Origin: DATJZH01 sp035499215
GTDB taxonomy: Bacteria; Actinomycetota; Actinomycetes; Streptosporangiales; Streptosporangiaceae
Reading direction: 5' to 3'
NCBI GenBank assembly: GCA_035499215.1
Contig: DATJZH010000086.1
Coordinates: forward strand, 1-39,333
Length of the DNA: 39,333 nt
In this document: in pieces, positions 1 through 9,043 of the stretch
Position numbering within the stretch: position 1 is the stretch's first letter
Layout of the letters: every line of letters starts with the position of its first letter
Notes under the pieces: generated by a model
What the model saw: the letters and a program-made list of their open reading frames with translations, nothing else
Database searches by the model: none
Told to the model about the DNA's origin: nothing
Position numbers and translations under genes: made by a program

Positions 1-924
<924 letters not shown>

Positions 925-1106
925 TGTCTATATGCAACCGCGGCACGTCCCGAAGGCCGGGCATGCGGATTGCTGACTCCAGGAGATCCTCCTCCGACCG
1001 GGCAGACCCGGGCTTCGGAGACGATCTTGGCAATCCGTCCGGGAACTGCGTCGTTGCCGACACAGCCCCGTTGACGGGGTTGTCGTGCATGTGCACTGGC
1101 TTTTAG

Positions 1107-1129
1107 CACGCTGTTGAGTTCTCAAGGAG
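1107..1129 (-). promoter_or_regulatory. boxA-like antitermination element of the rrn leader
   Basis: The minus strand reads CTCCTTGAGAACTCAACAG followed by CGTGC. This matches the element found upstream of 16S in Streptomyces and other actinobacteria. Such elements recruit the NusB/NusE antitermination complex so that untranslated rRNA is fully transcribed. It lies about 185 nt upstream of the mature 16S start. Confidence 0.8.
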
Positions 1130-1179
1130 CGGACGCTCACCGTCGGAGGCTCTTGAACCTCGTCCGGGGCAACCCTGCT

Positions 1180-1208
1180 AACTTACCGTTCCAGCCAGAG
1201 GCTGTCAA
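1180..1208 (-). promoter_or_regulatory. sigma-A type rrn promoter
   Basis: The minus strand carries a perfect -35 TTGACA (1203-1208), a 17-nt spacer and a -10 TAAGTT (1180-1185). Transcription would start near 1173, about 45 nt before the boxA-like element and about 250 nt before 16S. Additional upstream promoters are likely for an rrn operon, but none was convincing by eye. Confidence 0.75.
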
Positions 1209-1397
1209 GTTGGCTAGCAGATCTTGTTCGTGACTTGCTTGGCTTACTCGATGTACTTCCAGCATACTCCCAAAGCCGCAGTGTGAGACGAAGGTCACTG
1301 AAGCTGGAGGGCGTCCCGGAGGCCCCGGACCCGTCCGCCTGGCGGCGTACCGCGTCTGCGGGGCGAGGAGAAACGTTAGGCAGCAAAGCAGGATAAG

Positions 1398-2705
1398 TCA
1401 AATCGGCGGCGGGCCCACGGGCCCGGTGCCGCGCCGCAGCTCGGCGCCTGCGATGGTGCGCTTGCCCCGGCGCAGCACCAGGAACCTGCCGTGCAGCAGG
1501 TCGCCGGGCGCGGGCACGGCGTCCTGGTCGGCTACCTTGACGTTGTTCAGGTACGCCCCGCCTTCGGCAATCGCGCGCCGGGCCGCCGACTTGCTGGGCT
1601 CGATCCCGGCGGCGGCCATGAGGTCTGCTACGGGCGGCAGGCTGCCCGGACCGCCGTCTATGATGACGTGGGGCACCTCGGCGAGAGCCGCCGCGATCGT
1701 GCTCGCGTCCAGGGCCCGCAGGTCCCCCTGGCCGAAGAGCGCCTGGCTGGAGGCCATCGCCGCCTCGAGCTGCTGCTCGCCGTGCACCAGGGCGGTCACA
1801 TCCCGTGCGAGCGCCCGCTGCCCGGCGCGCGCGGCCGGCCGCCGCGCGGTCTCCTGCTCCAGCGCCTCGATCTCTTCCCGGCTGCGGAAGGTATAGACCC
1901 GCAGCAGCGACGGCACTTCCTCGTCGGCCCGGTTGAGCCAGAACTGGTAGAACGCGTACGGGCTCATCAGCTCCGGGCTGATCCAGATGGCGCCGCCCTC
2001 GGATTTCCCGTACTTGGTGCCGTCCGGCTTGGTGATCAGCGGGGTTGCCAGGGCATGCGCGGTGTCCCCGGTGACCCGCCTGATCAGGTCGACGCCGGCG
2101 ACCAGGTTGCCCCACTGGTCGCTGCCGCCGAGCTGGAGCAGGCAGCCGTGCCGCCGGTGCAGCTCCAGGAAGTCGTTGGCCTGCAGGACCTGGTAGCTGA
2201 ACTCGGTATAGCTGATCCCGCCCGCTTCCAGCCTGGCCCGCACGGCCTCCCTGGACAGCATCTGGCTGAGCGGGAAGTGCTTGCCGATGTCGCGCAGGAA
2301 GTCCAGCGCGGGCAGCTGCTGGGTCCAGTCCAGGTTGCTGACCACGAGCGCGCCCGCTGGTCCCGGCGAGAAGTCCAGGAACCGGCTGACCTCGGCCCGG
2401 ATCCGCTCCACCCAGCCGGACACCAGCTCACGCGGGTTCAGGCTCCGCTCGGCTGACTTGCCGCTCGGATCGCCGATGAGCCCGGTCGCGCCGCCGACGA
2501 GCCCGATCGGCCGGTGCCCGGCCAGCTGGAACCGGCGCATGGTGAGGAGCAGCGCGAGGTTGCCGATGTGCAGGCCCGGCGCTGTCGGGTCGAACCCGCC
2601 ATAGCAGGTGACCGGGCCGCTGTCCAGCGCTTTCCGCAGGTCATCCCGATCGGTCGAGACGGCGATCAGGCCCCGCCAGCTCAGCTCGTCAATGATGTCG
2701 CTCAT
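1398..2705 (-). CDS. tyrS: Tyrosyl-tRNA synthetase
   Basis: Class I aminoacyl-tRNA synthetase that charges tRNA-Tyr in the cytosol. The 435-residue product has the HIGH-type motif HIGN at 46-49, the KMSKS equivalent KYGKS at 231-235, the GSDQWGN tyrosine-pocket segment near 194-200, and a C-terminal S4-like RNA-binding domain over about the last 70 residues. Length is normal. The ATG at 2703-2705 overlaps the mpg stop as ATGA, so translation is probably coupled. The frame is open further upstream, but that part codes inside mpg and does not look like TyrRS. It is the last gene of the arg-mpg-tyrS run and lies just upstream of the rrn promoter on the same strand. Confidence 0.97.
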   Translation of the reverse strand: MSDIIDELSWRGLIAVSTDRDDLRKALDSGPVTCYGGFDPTAPGLHIGNLALLLTMRRFQLAGHRPIGLVGGATGLIGDPSGKSAERSLNPRELVSGWVERIRAEVSRFLDFSPGPAGALVVSNLDWTQQLPALDFLRDIGKHFPLSQMLSREAVRARLEAGGISYTEFSYQVLQANDFLELHRRHGCLLQLGGSDQWGNLVAGVDLIRRVTGDTAHALATPLITKPDGTKYGKSEGGAIWISPELMSPYAFYQFWLNRADEEVPSLLRVYTFRSREEIEALEQETARRPAARAGQRALARDVTALVHGEQQLEAAMASSQALFGQGDLRALDASTIAAALAEVPHVIIDGGPGSLPPVADLMAAAGIEPSKSAARRAIAEGGAYLNNVKVADQDAVPAPGDLLHGRFLVLRRGKRTIAGAELRRGTGPVGPPPI

Positions 2706-3436
2706 CGGGGCATCGTCCCATCCTCGCCGACCTGCCCGGAGACCAGTTTCGCCGGTGCGCGCCGCGGCGGATAAGACCGGTAAGCCGAAACGCTGGGCTC
2801 CCCGGTCAGCCAGAACCTCCACGGCACCTCCGCGGCGCTGCTGACACCGACCCTGGGACCGGCCGTGATGCCATCGGCAGCGCCGTCGCCCGGCTCCGCC
2901 CGCAGCGGCGACGCCGCAGCGCAGACGTCCGCGCCGTTCATCGAGAGGTCGATGCCGAGCGCCTGGCACAGGCTGCCCGGTCCGCGGGCCAGCTCACGCT
3001 CGGCGATGCCAGCCCGCCCCGGCCGCCCCGGCCGCCGTGGCGCAGTCCGCCGGGCAGCGGCTAGCGCCACGCCCTCGATCACCCGCCCGGCCCGCAGCAG
3101 CACGGCCGAGGCGTCGCCGTCGGGCTGGCAGACGAGGTTCACGCAGCAATGCATGCCGTAGGTGAAGTAGACGTACGCATGACCCGGCGGCCCGAACATG
3201 ACCGCGTTGCGGGCCGTCTTGCCGCGGTAGGCGTGCGAGGCAGGATCGGCCTGGCCCGCGTATGCCTCGGTCTCCACGATAACCGCGGCGACCACGCCAT
3301 CCGGGCTGTCGTGCACGAGCACCTGGCCAAGCAGGTCCGGCGCCACCACGGCGGCCGGACGGCCGAAGAACTCCGGCGGCAGCTGCCGGCCGCCGCTGCC
3401 CGGCGATCCTGGAACGGGACCTGCTCTCGTCCGCAT
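2702..3436 (-). CDS. mpg: DNA-3-methyladenine glycosylase (AAG/MPG family)
   Basis: Base-excision repair enzyme that removes alkylated purines such as 3-methyladenine. The 244-residue product shows the family core: ETEAY at 55-59 with the catalytic glutamate, SHAYRG near 68-72, MFGPPGHAYVY near 80-90 and the intercalating-tyrosine segment YGMH at 93-96. ATG at 3434-3436 follows GGAGGG with a 5-nt gap, so the start is well supported. The gene begins 64 nt after argH and overlaps tyrS by 4 nt. An mpg-tyrS pair downstream of the arg genes is also known in mycobacteria, where other genes intervene. Only position links it to arginine synthesis. Confidence 0.93.
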   Translation of the reverse strand: MRTRAGPVPGSPGSGGRQLPPEFFGRPAAVVAPDLLGQVLVHDSPDGVVAAVIVETEAYAGQADPASHAYRGKTARNAVMFGPPGHAYVYFTYGMHCCVNLVCQPDGDASAVLLRAGRVIEGVALAAARRTAPRRPGRPGRAGIAERELARGPGSLCQALGIDLSMNGADVCAAASPLRAEPGDGAADGITAGPRVGVSSAAEVPWRFWLTGEPSVSAYRSYPPRRAPAKLVSGQVGEDGTMPR

Positions 3437-3500
3437 CCAATCCCTCCGCTGTCACGGCAACCGCTGGGCCGGGCTGCCCGGTCAGCGTCTGAGCGGCACA

Positions 3501-4925
3501 TCAGCGTGCGGCGCCCCAGCTTGCGTGCTCGTCAACCGCCAGCCGGAGCCTGGCCAGCTGCTCGGTCACCCGCACTGGCGCGGTACCGCCGCGCCCGTCT
3601 CTGGCGGCCAGCGCGCCGTCGACCGTGAGCACCTCGCGGATGTCCGGTGTCAGCGCCGGCGAGATCTTCGCCAGGTCCGCGTCGCTGACGTCGCCGAGCT
3701 CGCAGTCGTGCACCTGGCACCACACCACCAGGTGCCCGACGACCTCATGCGCCTCGCGGAACGGGACGCCGCGCCGCACGAGGAGCTCGGCCAGGTCGGT
3801 GGCCAGCGCATAGCCGGCGCCGGCGCTGCCGGCCAGCCGCTGCGAGTCAAACCGCAGCGTGCTGATCATGCCCGCCATCGCGGGCAGGACGAGCAGCAAG
3901 GTTTCCACCGCATCGAATACTGGCTCCTTGTCCTCCTGCAGGTCGCGGTTGTACGTCTGCGGCAGTCCCTTGAGCGTGGTGAGGAGGCCGGTGAGACCGC
4001 CGATGAGGCGGCCGGCCTTGCCGCGGGCAAGCTCGGCGACGTCAGGGTTCTTCTTCTGCGGCATGATCGAGGAGCCGGTGGCGTACGCGTCGTCGACCTC
4101 GGCCCAGCCGAACTCATGCGAGGTCCACAGTACGACCTCCTCGCCCAGACGCGACAGGTGCACGCCGAGCAGCGCCGCGGCGAAGCAGAACTCGGCGGCG
4201 AAGTCCCGGTCGCTGACCGCGTCCATCGAGTTATCGGCCGCGGCGTCGAAGCCGAGCTCGGCCGCGACCGCATCCGGGTCGACCGGCAGCGAGGACCCGG
4301 CCAGCGCGCCCGAGCCGAGCGGGCAGATCGCGGCGCGCCGGTCCCAGTCACGCAGCCTGCCCGCGTCCCTGGCCAGCGGCTGCGCGTGCGCCAGCAGCTG
4401 GTGGGCCAGCAGCACCGGCTGGGCGTGCTGCAGGTGCGTCAGGCCGGGCGCCGGCGTACCCAGGTGCCGCTCCGCCTGGCCCAGCAGCGCGGTTTCCAGC
4501 TCAGCCAGCCGGGCGGTGACCAGCCGAGCGTGATCGCGCAGGTAGAGCCGCAGGTCGGTGGCCACCTGATCGTTGCGACTGCGGCCGGCGCGCAGCTTGC
4601 CGCCCAGCGAGCCGACCCGCTCGAGCAGCCCGCGCTCCAGCGCGGTGTGCACGTCCTCGTCGTCGGCGCCGGGCCGGAACGTGCCGTCGCGGCAGGCGCG
4701 GCCCAGCTCATCCAGAGCCGTGAGCAGCCGCGCGAGCTCGGCGTCGTGCAGCAGGCCGGCCCGGTGCAGCACGCGCGCGTGCGCGCTGGAAGCCAGGAGA
4801 TCGTAGGGCGCGAGCCGCCAGTCGAACTGGACGCTGACCGACAGCCGGGCCAGCGCCTCGGCAGGTCCCGACTCGAACCTGCCGCCCCACAGCCGGACGG
4901 GCCGATCACGCCTGTCGTCTCCCAC
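3501..4925 (-). CDS. argH: Argininosuccinate lyase
   Basis: Last step of arginine synthesis: splits argininosuccinate into arginine and fumarate. Member of the fumarase/aspartase superfamily and normally a tetramer. The 474-residue product has the superfamily signature GSSIMPQKKNPD at 284-295 with the catalytic serine loop, THLQHAQP near 163-170 with a catalytic-histidine candidate, and SRNDQ at 116-120. Length is normal. The GTG start (4923-4925) follows GAGAGGA with a 6-nt gap. It starts about 90 nt after argG. A weak ARG-like half site lies in that gap, but no convincing internal promoter is visible. Confidence 0.97.
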   Translation of the reverse strand: MGDDRRDRPVRLWGGRFESGPAEALARLSVSVQFDWRLAPYDLLASSAHARVLHRAGLLHDAELARLLTALDELGRACRDGTFRPGADDEDVHTALERGLLERVGSLGGKLRAGRSRNDQVATDLRLYLRDHARLVTARLAELETALLGQAERHLGTPAPGLTHLQHAQPVLLAHQLLAHAQPLARDAGRLRDWDRRAAICPLGSGALAGSSLPVDPDAVAAELGFDAAADNSMDAVSDRDFAAEFCFAAALLGVHLSRLGEEVVLWTSHEFGWAEVDDAYATGSSIMPQKKNPDVAELARGKAGRLIGGLTGLLTTLKGLPQTYNRDLQEDKEPVFDAVETLLLVLPAMAGMISTLRFDSQRLAGSAGAGYALATDLAELLVRRGVPFREAHEVVGHLVVWCQVHDCELGDVSDADLAKISPALTPDIREVLTVDGALAARDGRGGTAPVRVTEQLARLRLAVDEHASWGAAR

Positions 4926-5015
4926 GCCGTTCCTCTCGCGTCCATGATCATTGCGGACAGCTGCTGCCCGGGCACCGGCAATCCGCCTTGAATCATGCGG
5001 TCGGTCCGCTGGCGC

Positions 5016-6218
5016 TCAGCTTGCCACCTTGCGGTCCCGGTCCGCGGCGATCTTGCTGGGCAGGCCGAACAGCTGCACGAATCCTTTCGCCAGTGCCTGA
5101 TCAAACACATCGCCGGTGTCGTAGGTGGCGAGGCTGTGGTGATACAGCGCCGCCGGGCTGCGGCGGCCGGTCACGACCGCACGGCCGCCGTGCAGCCGGA
5201 CCCGCACGTCGCCGGTCACCTGCCGGGACGCCTCGGCCAGGAACGCCTCCAGCGAGCGGCGCAGCGGCGAGAACCACAGCCCGTCGTAGACCAGCTCGGT
5301 CCAGCGCTGCTCGGCCAGCCGCTTGAAACGGGCCAGGTCCCGCTCCATGCAGACGTTCTCCAGTTCCTGGTGCGCGGTGATCAGCGTGATCGCGCCGGGC
5401 GCTTCGTAGATCTCCCGGCTCTTGATGCCGACGAGGCGGTCCTCGACCAGGTCGATCCGGCCGATCCCGTGCGGGCCGGCCAGCGCGTTCAGCTCGGTGA
5501 TGATCTGCAGCGGCGTCAGCGTCCGGCCGTTGATCGCGACCGGCAGCCCGTCCGCGAAGCCGATCGTCACCTCGTCGGGTTCGCGCGCCCCGGCCGGATC
5601 GCTGGTGTAACCGTAGACGTCGTCGTGCGGCGCCTCCCAGATGTCTTCCAGGTGGCCGGTCTCGCAGCTGCGGCCCCACAGATTCTGGTCGATCGAATAC
5701 GGCGACCGCGAGGTCACGCTGATCGGCAGCCCCTTCTCGGCCGCGAACGCGATCGACTTGTCCCTGGTCATGCCGGAATCCCGGACCGGGGCGATGACCG
5801 TCACATCGGGGGCCAGGGCGGCCATGCCCACCTCGAAGCGAACCTGGTCGTTGCCCTTGCCGGTGCAGCCGTGCGCCACCATGCTCGCGCCGGCCTGCGC
5901 CGCGGCTCTGGCCAGGTGCGCGGCGATCAGCGGCCGCGACAGTGCCGACACCAGCGGATAGCGATCCATGTACAGCCCGTTTGCCCGCAGGGCGGGCATG
6001 CAGTAATCCGCGGCGAACTCGTCACGGGCATCGATGACCGCCGCATCGGCCGCCCCGCAGGCAAGCGCGCGGGCGCGGATGGTCTCCATGTCCTCGCCGC
6101 CCTGGCCGACATCGACGGCCAGCGCGATCACCTCGGCGCCGGTGCGCTCGGCGATCCAGCCGATAGCGACGGATGTGTCGAGGCCGCCAGAGTAGGCGAG
6201 CACCACTTTCTCGGTCAC
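5016..6218 (-). CDS. argG: Argininosuccinate synthase
   Basis: ATP-dependent condensation of citrulline and aspartate to argininosuccinate, in the cytosol. The 400-residue product starts with the PP-loop YSGGLDTSV at 9-17 and carries GCTGKGNDQVRFE at 117-129, both typical of ArgG. Length is normal. The GTG start (6216-6218) is preceded by GAGGAGGG with a 6-nt gap. It lies about 130 nt after argR, the largest gap inside the arginine cluster, so a separate promoter or processing site is possible there. I saw no clear ARG box in that gap. Confidence 0.97.
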   Translation of the reverse strand: MTEKVVLAYSGGLDTSVAIGWIAERTGAEVIALAVDVGQGGEDMETIRARALACGAADAAVIDARDEFAADYCMPALRANGLYMDRYPLVSALSRPLIAAHLARAAAQAGASMVAHGCTGKGNDQVRFEVGMAALAPDVTVIAPVRDSGMTRDKSIAFAAEKGLPISVTSRSPYSIDQNLWGRSCETGHLEDIWEAPHDDVYGYTSDPAGAREPDEVTIGFADGLPVAINGRTLTPLQIITELNALAGPHGIGRIDLVEDRLVGIKSREIYEAPGAITLITAHQELENVCMERDLARFKRLAEQRWTELVYDGLWFSPLRRSLEAFLAEASRQVTGDVRVRLHGGRAVVTGRRSPAALYHHSLATYDTGDVFDQALAKGFVQLFGLPSKIAADRDRKVAS

Positions 6219-6348
6219 CGGATTCCCTCCTCAGGGGCTTGTACGGGATGCGCGGGCCGTGCGCGGTCCGCTGCGCGCGGGATGTCAGGTTTCACAGCGG
6301 GCTCCGCAAGCTGCGCCGCGCGCCGCGGCGCCGGGCTTCGCGGCGGGC

Positions 6349-6876
6349 TCACGGCGGGCTCACGGCATGGGCGCGCCGCCCGGCGAGCGCCAGCAGCGTC
6401 CGCGCCAGCTCCGCGCCGCCTGCCGGGTCGCGGGCGATGACGAGCACCGTGTCATCGCCGCCGACGGTGCCAAGTACCGACGGCCAATCCGCCTGGTCGA
6501 GCACCGAGGCCAGCAGCTGCGCCGCGCCCGCTGGCGTGCGCACAACGACCAGGTTGGCGCTTGCCTCGGCGCTGACCAGCAGCTCGCTGACCAGCCGGGC
6601 CAGCCGGGCCGACGACCCGGCGCCCGGGCCCGCGCTGCCCGGCTCTCCCGGCAGCGCGTAGACCAGCGCCCCGTCGGGTCCGCGCAGCCGTACCGCACCG
6701 AGCTCCTCGAGGTCCCGCGACAGCGTGGCCTGGGTGACCCGGACGCCGCGCTCGCCGAGCCGGTCGGCTAGCTCCTCCTGGGACCGGACCCGGGCACCGC
6801 GGCCCTGGGCCAGGATGGCCATGATCTGTGCCTGCCGGGAGGCCTTGGTCGCCGGTCCCGCCGCGACGCCGGTCAC
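6349..6876 (-). CDS. argR: Arginine repressor
   Basis: DNA-binding transcriptional regulator that represses arginine biosynthesis when arginine is bound. The 175-residue product has an N-terminal winged-helix domain (about 10-75, with the recognition segment VTQATLSRDLEELG) and a C-terminal hexamerisation and arginine-binding domain with LGTVGGDDTVLVIARD. The chosen start is the GTG at 6874-6876, which overlaps the argF stop as GTGA. A GTG two codons upstream is possible. Its presumed targets are the two ARG boxes at the argC promoter, making a feedback loop because argR is in the operon it controls. An 11-bp tandem duplication spans its 3' end (6341-6362). Confidence 0.95.
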   Translation of the reverse strand: MTGVAAGPATKASRQAQIMAILAQGRGARVRSQEELADRLGERGVRVTQATLSRDLEELGAVRLRGPDGALVYALPGEPGSAGPGAGSSARLARLVSELLVSAEASANLVVVRTPAGAAQLLASVLDQADWPSVLGTVGGDDTVLVIARDPAGGAELARTLLALAGRRAHAVSPP

Positions 6877-7838
6877 CGTCGCCACCCCAGCAGCCAGGCC
6901 AGCAGCGCCTTCTGCGCATGCAGCCGGTTCTCGGCCTCGTCCCAGGCCAGGCTCGCCGGGCCGTCCAGCACGGCGGCCGAGATTTCCGCGCCCCGGTGCG
7001 CCGGCAGGCAGTGCAGCACCCGGCAGCCGGGCGCCGCGAGCCCGAGCTTCCCCTCGTCCAGGCGGAACGCGCCCATCGCGGCGGTCCGCGCGGCTTCCTC
7101 GCCTTCCTGCCCCATGGACGTCCACACGTCCGTCGCCAGCACGTCGGCGCCCTTGCACGCGTCGGCCGGGTCGCCGGATGCTGCCACAGAGCCGCCGGTG
7201 CGGCCCGCGATCGCCGCGGCGGCCGCCAGCAATTCCTGGTCCGGCCAGAACGGCTCCGGCGCGGCGATCTTGACGTGCAGGCCGGCGGTCGCCCCGCCGA
7301 GCAGGTAAGAGCGCGCCATGTTGCCCGATCCATCGCCGAGGAAGGCGAGCGTCCGCCCGGCCAGTGCCCCGAACGCCTCGCTGACGGTCATCAGGTCGGC
7401 GAGCACCTGGCAGGGATGGAACTGGTCGGTGAGGCCGTTGACGACCGGTACCGGGCTGACGGCCGCCAGCGCCTCGATCCGGTCCTGGCCGAACGTCCGC
7501 CACACGATCGCCGACACCTGCCGGCCCAGGACGCGCCCGACATCCTCGATGCTCTCGCCGCGGCCCAGGTGAGTCGCCTGGGCGTCGATGACCAGGGCGT
7601 GCCCGCCGAGCTCGGCGATGCCCACCGAGAAGGACAGCCGGGTGCGCAGTGACGGCTTGTCGAAGATCACCGCTACGCTGCGCGGCCCTGCCAGCGGCTG
7701 ACGGCCGAACCTGTCCGCCTTCATCGCCGCCGCCAGGGCGAGTACTTCGGCCTGCTCGGACGGTGCCAGGTCGTCGTCGCGGAGGAAGTGCCGCAGGCCT
7801 CTGGGCGGGGCAGCCGGGGGGGCCTGCCCGGCAGCCAT
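6873..7838 (-). CDS. argF: Ornithine carbamoyltransferase
   Basis: Forms citrulline from ornithine and carbamoyl phosphate in the cytosol. The 321-residue product carries the carbamoyl-phosphate site SLRTR (63-67, where many homologues have STRTR), the HPCQ motif at 141-144, DVWTSMGQE, and HCLPAHRG from residue 276, whose HCLP is the ornithine-side motif. The ATG at 7836-7838 shares one base with the argD stop (TGATG) and has GGAGG just upstream. The 3' end overlaps argR by 4 nt. Length and motifs indicate the anabolic enzyme rather than a catabolic or aspartate-specific relative. Confidence 0.96.
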   Translation of the reverse strand: MAAGQAPPAAPPRGLRHFLRDDDLAPSEQAEVLALAAAMKADRFGRQPLAGPRSVAVIFDKPSLRTRLSFSVGIAELGGHALVIDAQATHLGRGESIEDVGRVLGRQVSAIVWRTFGQDRIEALAAVSPVPVVNGLTDQFHPCQVLADLMTVSEAFGALAGRTLAFLGDGSGNMARSYLLGGATAGLHVKIAAPEPFWPDQELLAAAAAIAGRTGGSVAASGDPADACKGADVLATDVWTSMGQEGEEAARTAAMGAFRLDEGKLGLAAPGCRVLHCLPAHRGAEISAAVLDGPASLAWDEAENRLHAQKALLAWLLGWRR

Positions 7839-9043
7839 CACGCCTCCTGCCGGGCCAGGTCGCTGGCCTCGTCCAGGATCGCGGGCAGCGCGGCCGCAAA
7901 CGAGCCGGCCTGCTCGGCGGTCAGGATCAGCGGCGGCGCCAGCCGGATCGCGTTCGGCTGCACCGCGTTGACCAGGAAGCCAGCGGATCTGGCCGCCGTC
8001 TCGACGGCGGCTGCTGCAGGCCGCGCGAGCACGATCGCCAGCCACAGGCCGGTGCCGCGCAGCCCGGCGACAAGCGGGTGCGCCGCCGTCTCGATACCGG
8101 CCGCGAGCTGTCCGCCGACCCGCGCCGCGCGCGCGAGCAGCCCGTCCCGCTCGATCGTGTCGAGTACTGCCAGGGCAGCAGCGCACACCAGCGGGTTCCC
8201 GCCGAACGTGCTGCCGTGGTCCCCCTTGCGCAGCGCGCCACCGCACTCGCCGAGCCCGACGCATGCGCCGATCGGCAGTCCGCCGCCGAGTCCCTTTGCC
8301 AGGGTGATGACGTCGGGCCGGATTCCCTCGGCCTGATGCGCGAACCACGCGCCGGTCCTGCCGATCCCGCTCTGGATCTCGTCGAGCACCAGCAGCGCCC
8401 CGGCAGCGTCGCACGCTTCCCGCGCGGCGCGCAGATAGCCGGGCGGTGCCGGCACGACACCCGCCTCGCCCTGGCATGGCTCGAGGAAAACTGCCGCGCA
8501 GTCCGGGCCGACCGCTGCGCGCAGCGCCGCCGGATCGCCGAACGGCACAAACCGAACGTCAATACCGAAGGGGCCAAACGGCAGCCTGATCGAGCTCTTG
8601 CCCGTCAGGCCGAGCGCTCCCATGGTCCGGCCGTGAAAGCCTCCGTCCGCCGCGACGATGACCGGCCGGGACTCGTCCCGCAGACGGCGCACGAGCTTGA
8701 TCGCGGCCTCATTGGCCTCGGCTCCTGAGTTGCTGAAGAAAACCCGGCCGTCGGCGTCAAGGAGGCCGAGTATCCGTTCGGCCAGGGCCACCTGCCCCTC
8801 GTGCAGGTACAGGTTGGATGTGTGCACTAGGGTCCGCGCCTGGCGGCTGACCGCCTCCGCGATGGCCGGGTGCGCGTGCCCGAGAGAGTTGACGGCGACG
8901 CCGGCGACAAGGTCCAGGTACTGGTTGCCGTCCACGTCCCAGACCTGGCAGCCCTGGCCTCGGGCCAGCGCGACTGACGGCATCCCGTAGGTCTGCATCA
9001 CCGCCGCCGCGTAGCGGTCCTGCAGTCGCTCAGTGCCGTTCAT
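7838..9043 (-). CDS. argD: Acetylornithine aminotransferase
   Basis: PLP-dependent class III aminotransferase that makes N-acetylornithine from N-acetylglutamate semialdehyde. The 401-residue product has SNSGAEANEAA (104-114), the LDEIQSGIGRTG segment with Asp221, and the Schiff-base lysine at 250 (TLAKGLGGG). The ATG at 9041-9043 is chosen because the family begins near here and GGGGA precedes it. An in-frame start at 9100 would add 19 residues that lie inside argB. The gene overlaps the end of argB by 14 nt and is coupled to argF by TGATG. A second role in lysine synthesis is common for ArgD but not shown here. Confidence 0.95.
   Translation of the reverse strand: MNGTERLQDRYAAAVMQTYGMPSVALARGQGCQVWDVDGNQYLDLVAGVAVNSLGHAHPAIAEAVSRQARTLVHTSNLYLHEGQVALAERILGLLDADGRVFFSNSGAEANEAAIKLVRRLRDESRPVIVAADGGFHGRTMGALGLTGKSSIRLPFGPFGIDVRFVPFGDPAALRAAVGPDCAAVFLEPCQGEAGVVPAPPGYLRAAREACDAAGALLVLDEIQSGIGRTGAWFAHQAEGIRPDVITLAKGLGGGLPIGACVGLGECGGALRKGDHGSTFGGNPLVCAAALAVLDTIERDGLLARAARVGGQLAAGIETAAHPLVAGLRGTGLWLAIVLARPAAAAVETAARSAGFLVNAVQPNAIRLAPPLILTAEQAGSFAAALPAILDEASDLARQEA

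Larger units (their letters stand above)
925..1397 (-). other. rRNA promoter and leader region between tyrS and 16S
   Basis: No protein gene is credible in this 473-nt stretch. On the minus strand it holds the rrn promoter, the boxA-like element, and two leader hairpins: 992-1020 (arms CTCCGA/TCGGAG plus an inner CCGGG/CCCGG) and 1064-1081 (arms CCCCG/CGGGG, four-base loop). These could take part in pre-16S processing, but the partner arm downstream of 16S is not in the window. A GC-rich imperfect hairpin at about 1313-1330 lies just after tyrS and could end that transcript. It has no T tract, so a terminator is only a possibility. Confidence 0.7.

Noticed and set aside
1261..1300. Second rrn promoter with TATGCT as -10
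   Set aside because: No -35 with acceptable match and spacing was found.
1313..1330. Intrinsic terminator after tyrS
   Set aside because: The stem is imperfect and no T tract follows, so it is mentioned only as a possibility in the leader region.
4989..4999. ARG-box-like sequence between argG and argH (TGAATCATGCG)
   Set aside because: Only one half site matches and there is no second box or promoter nearby.
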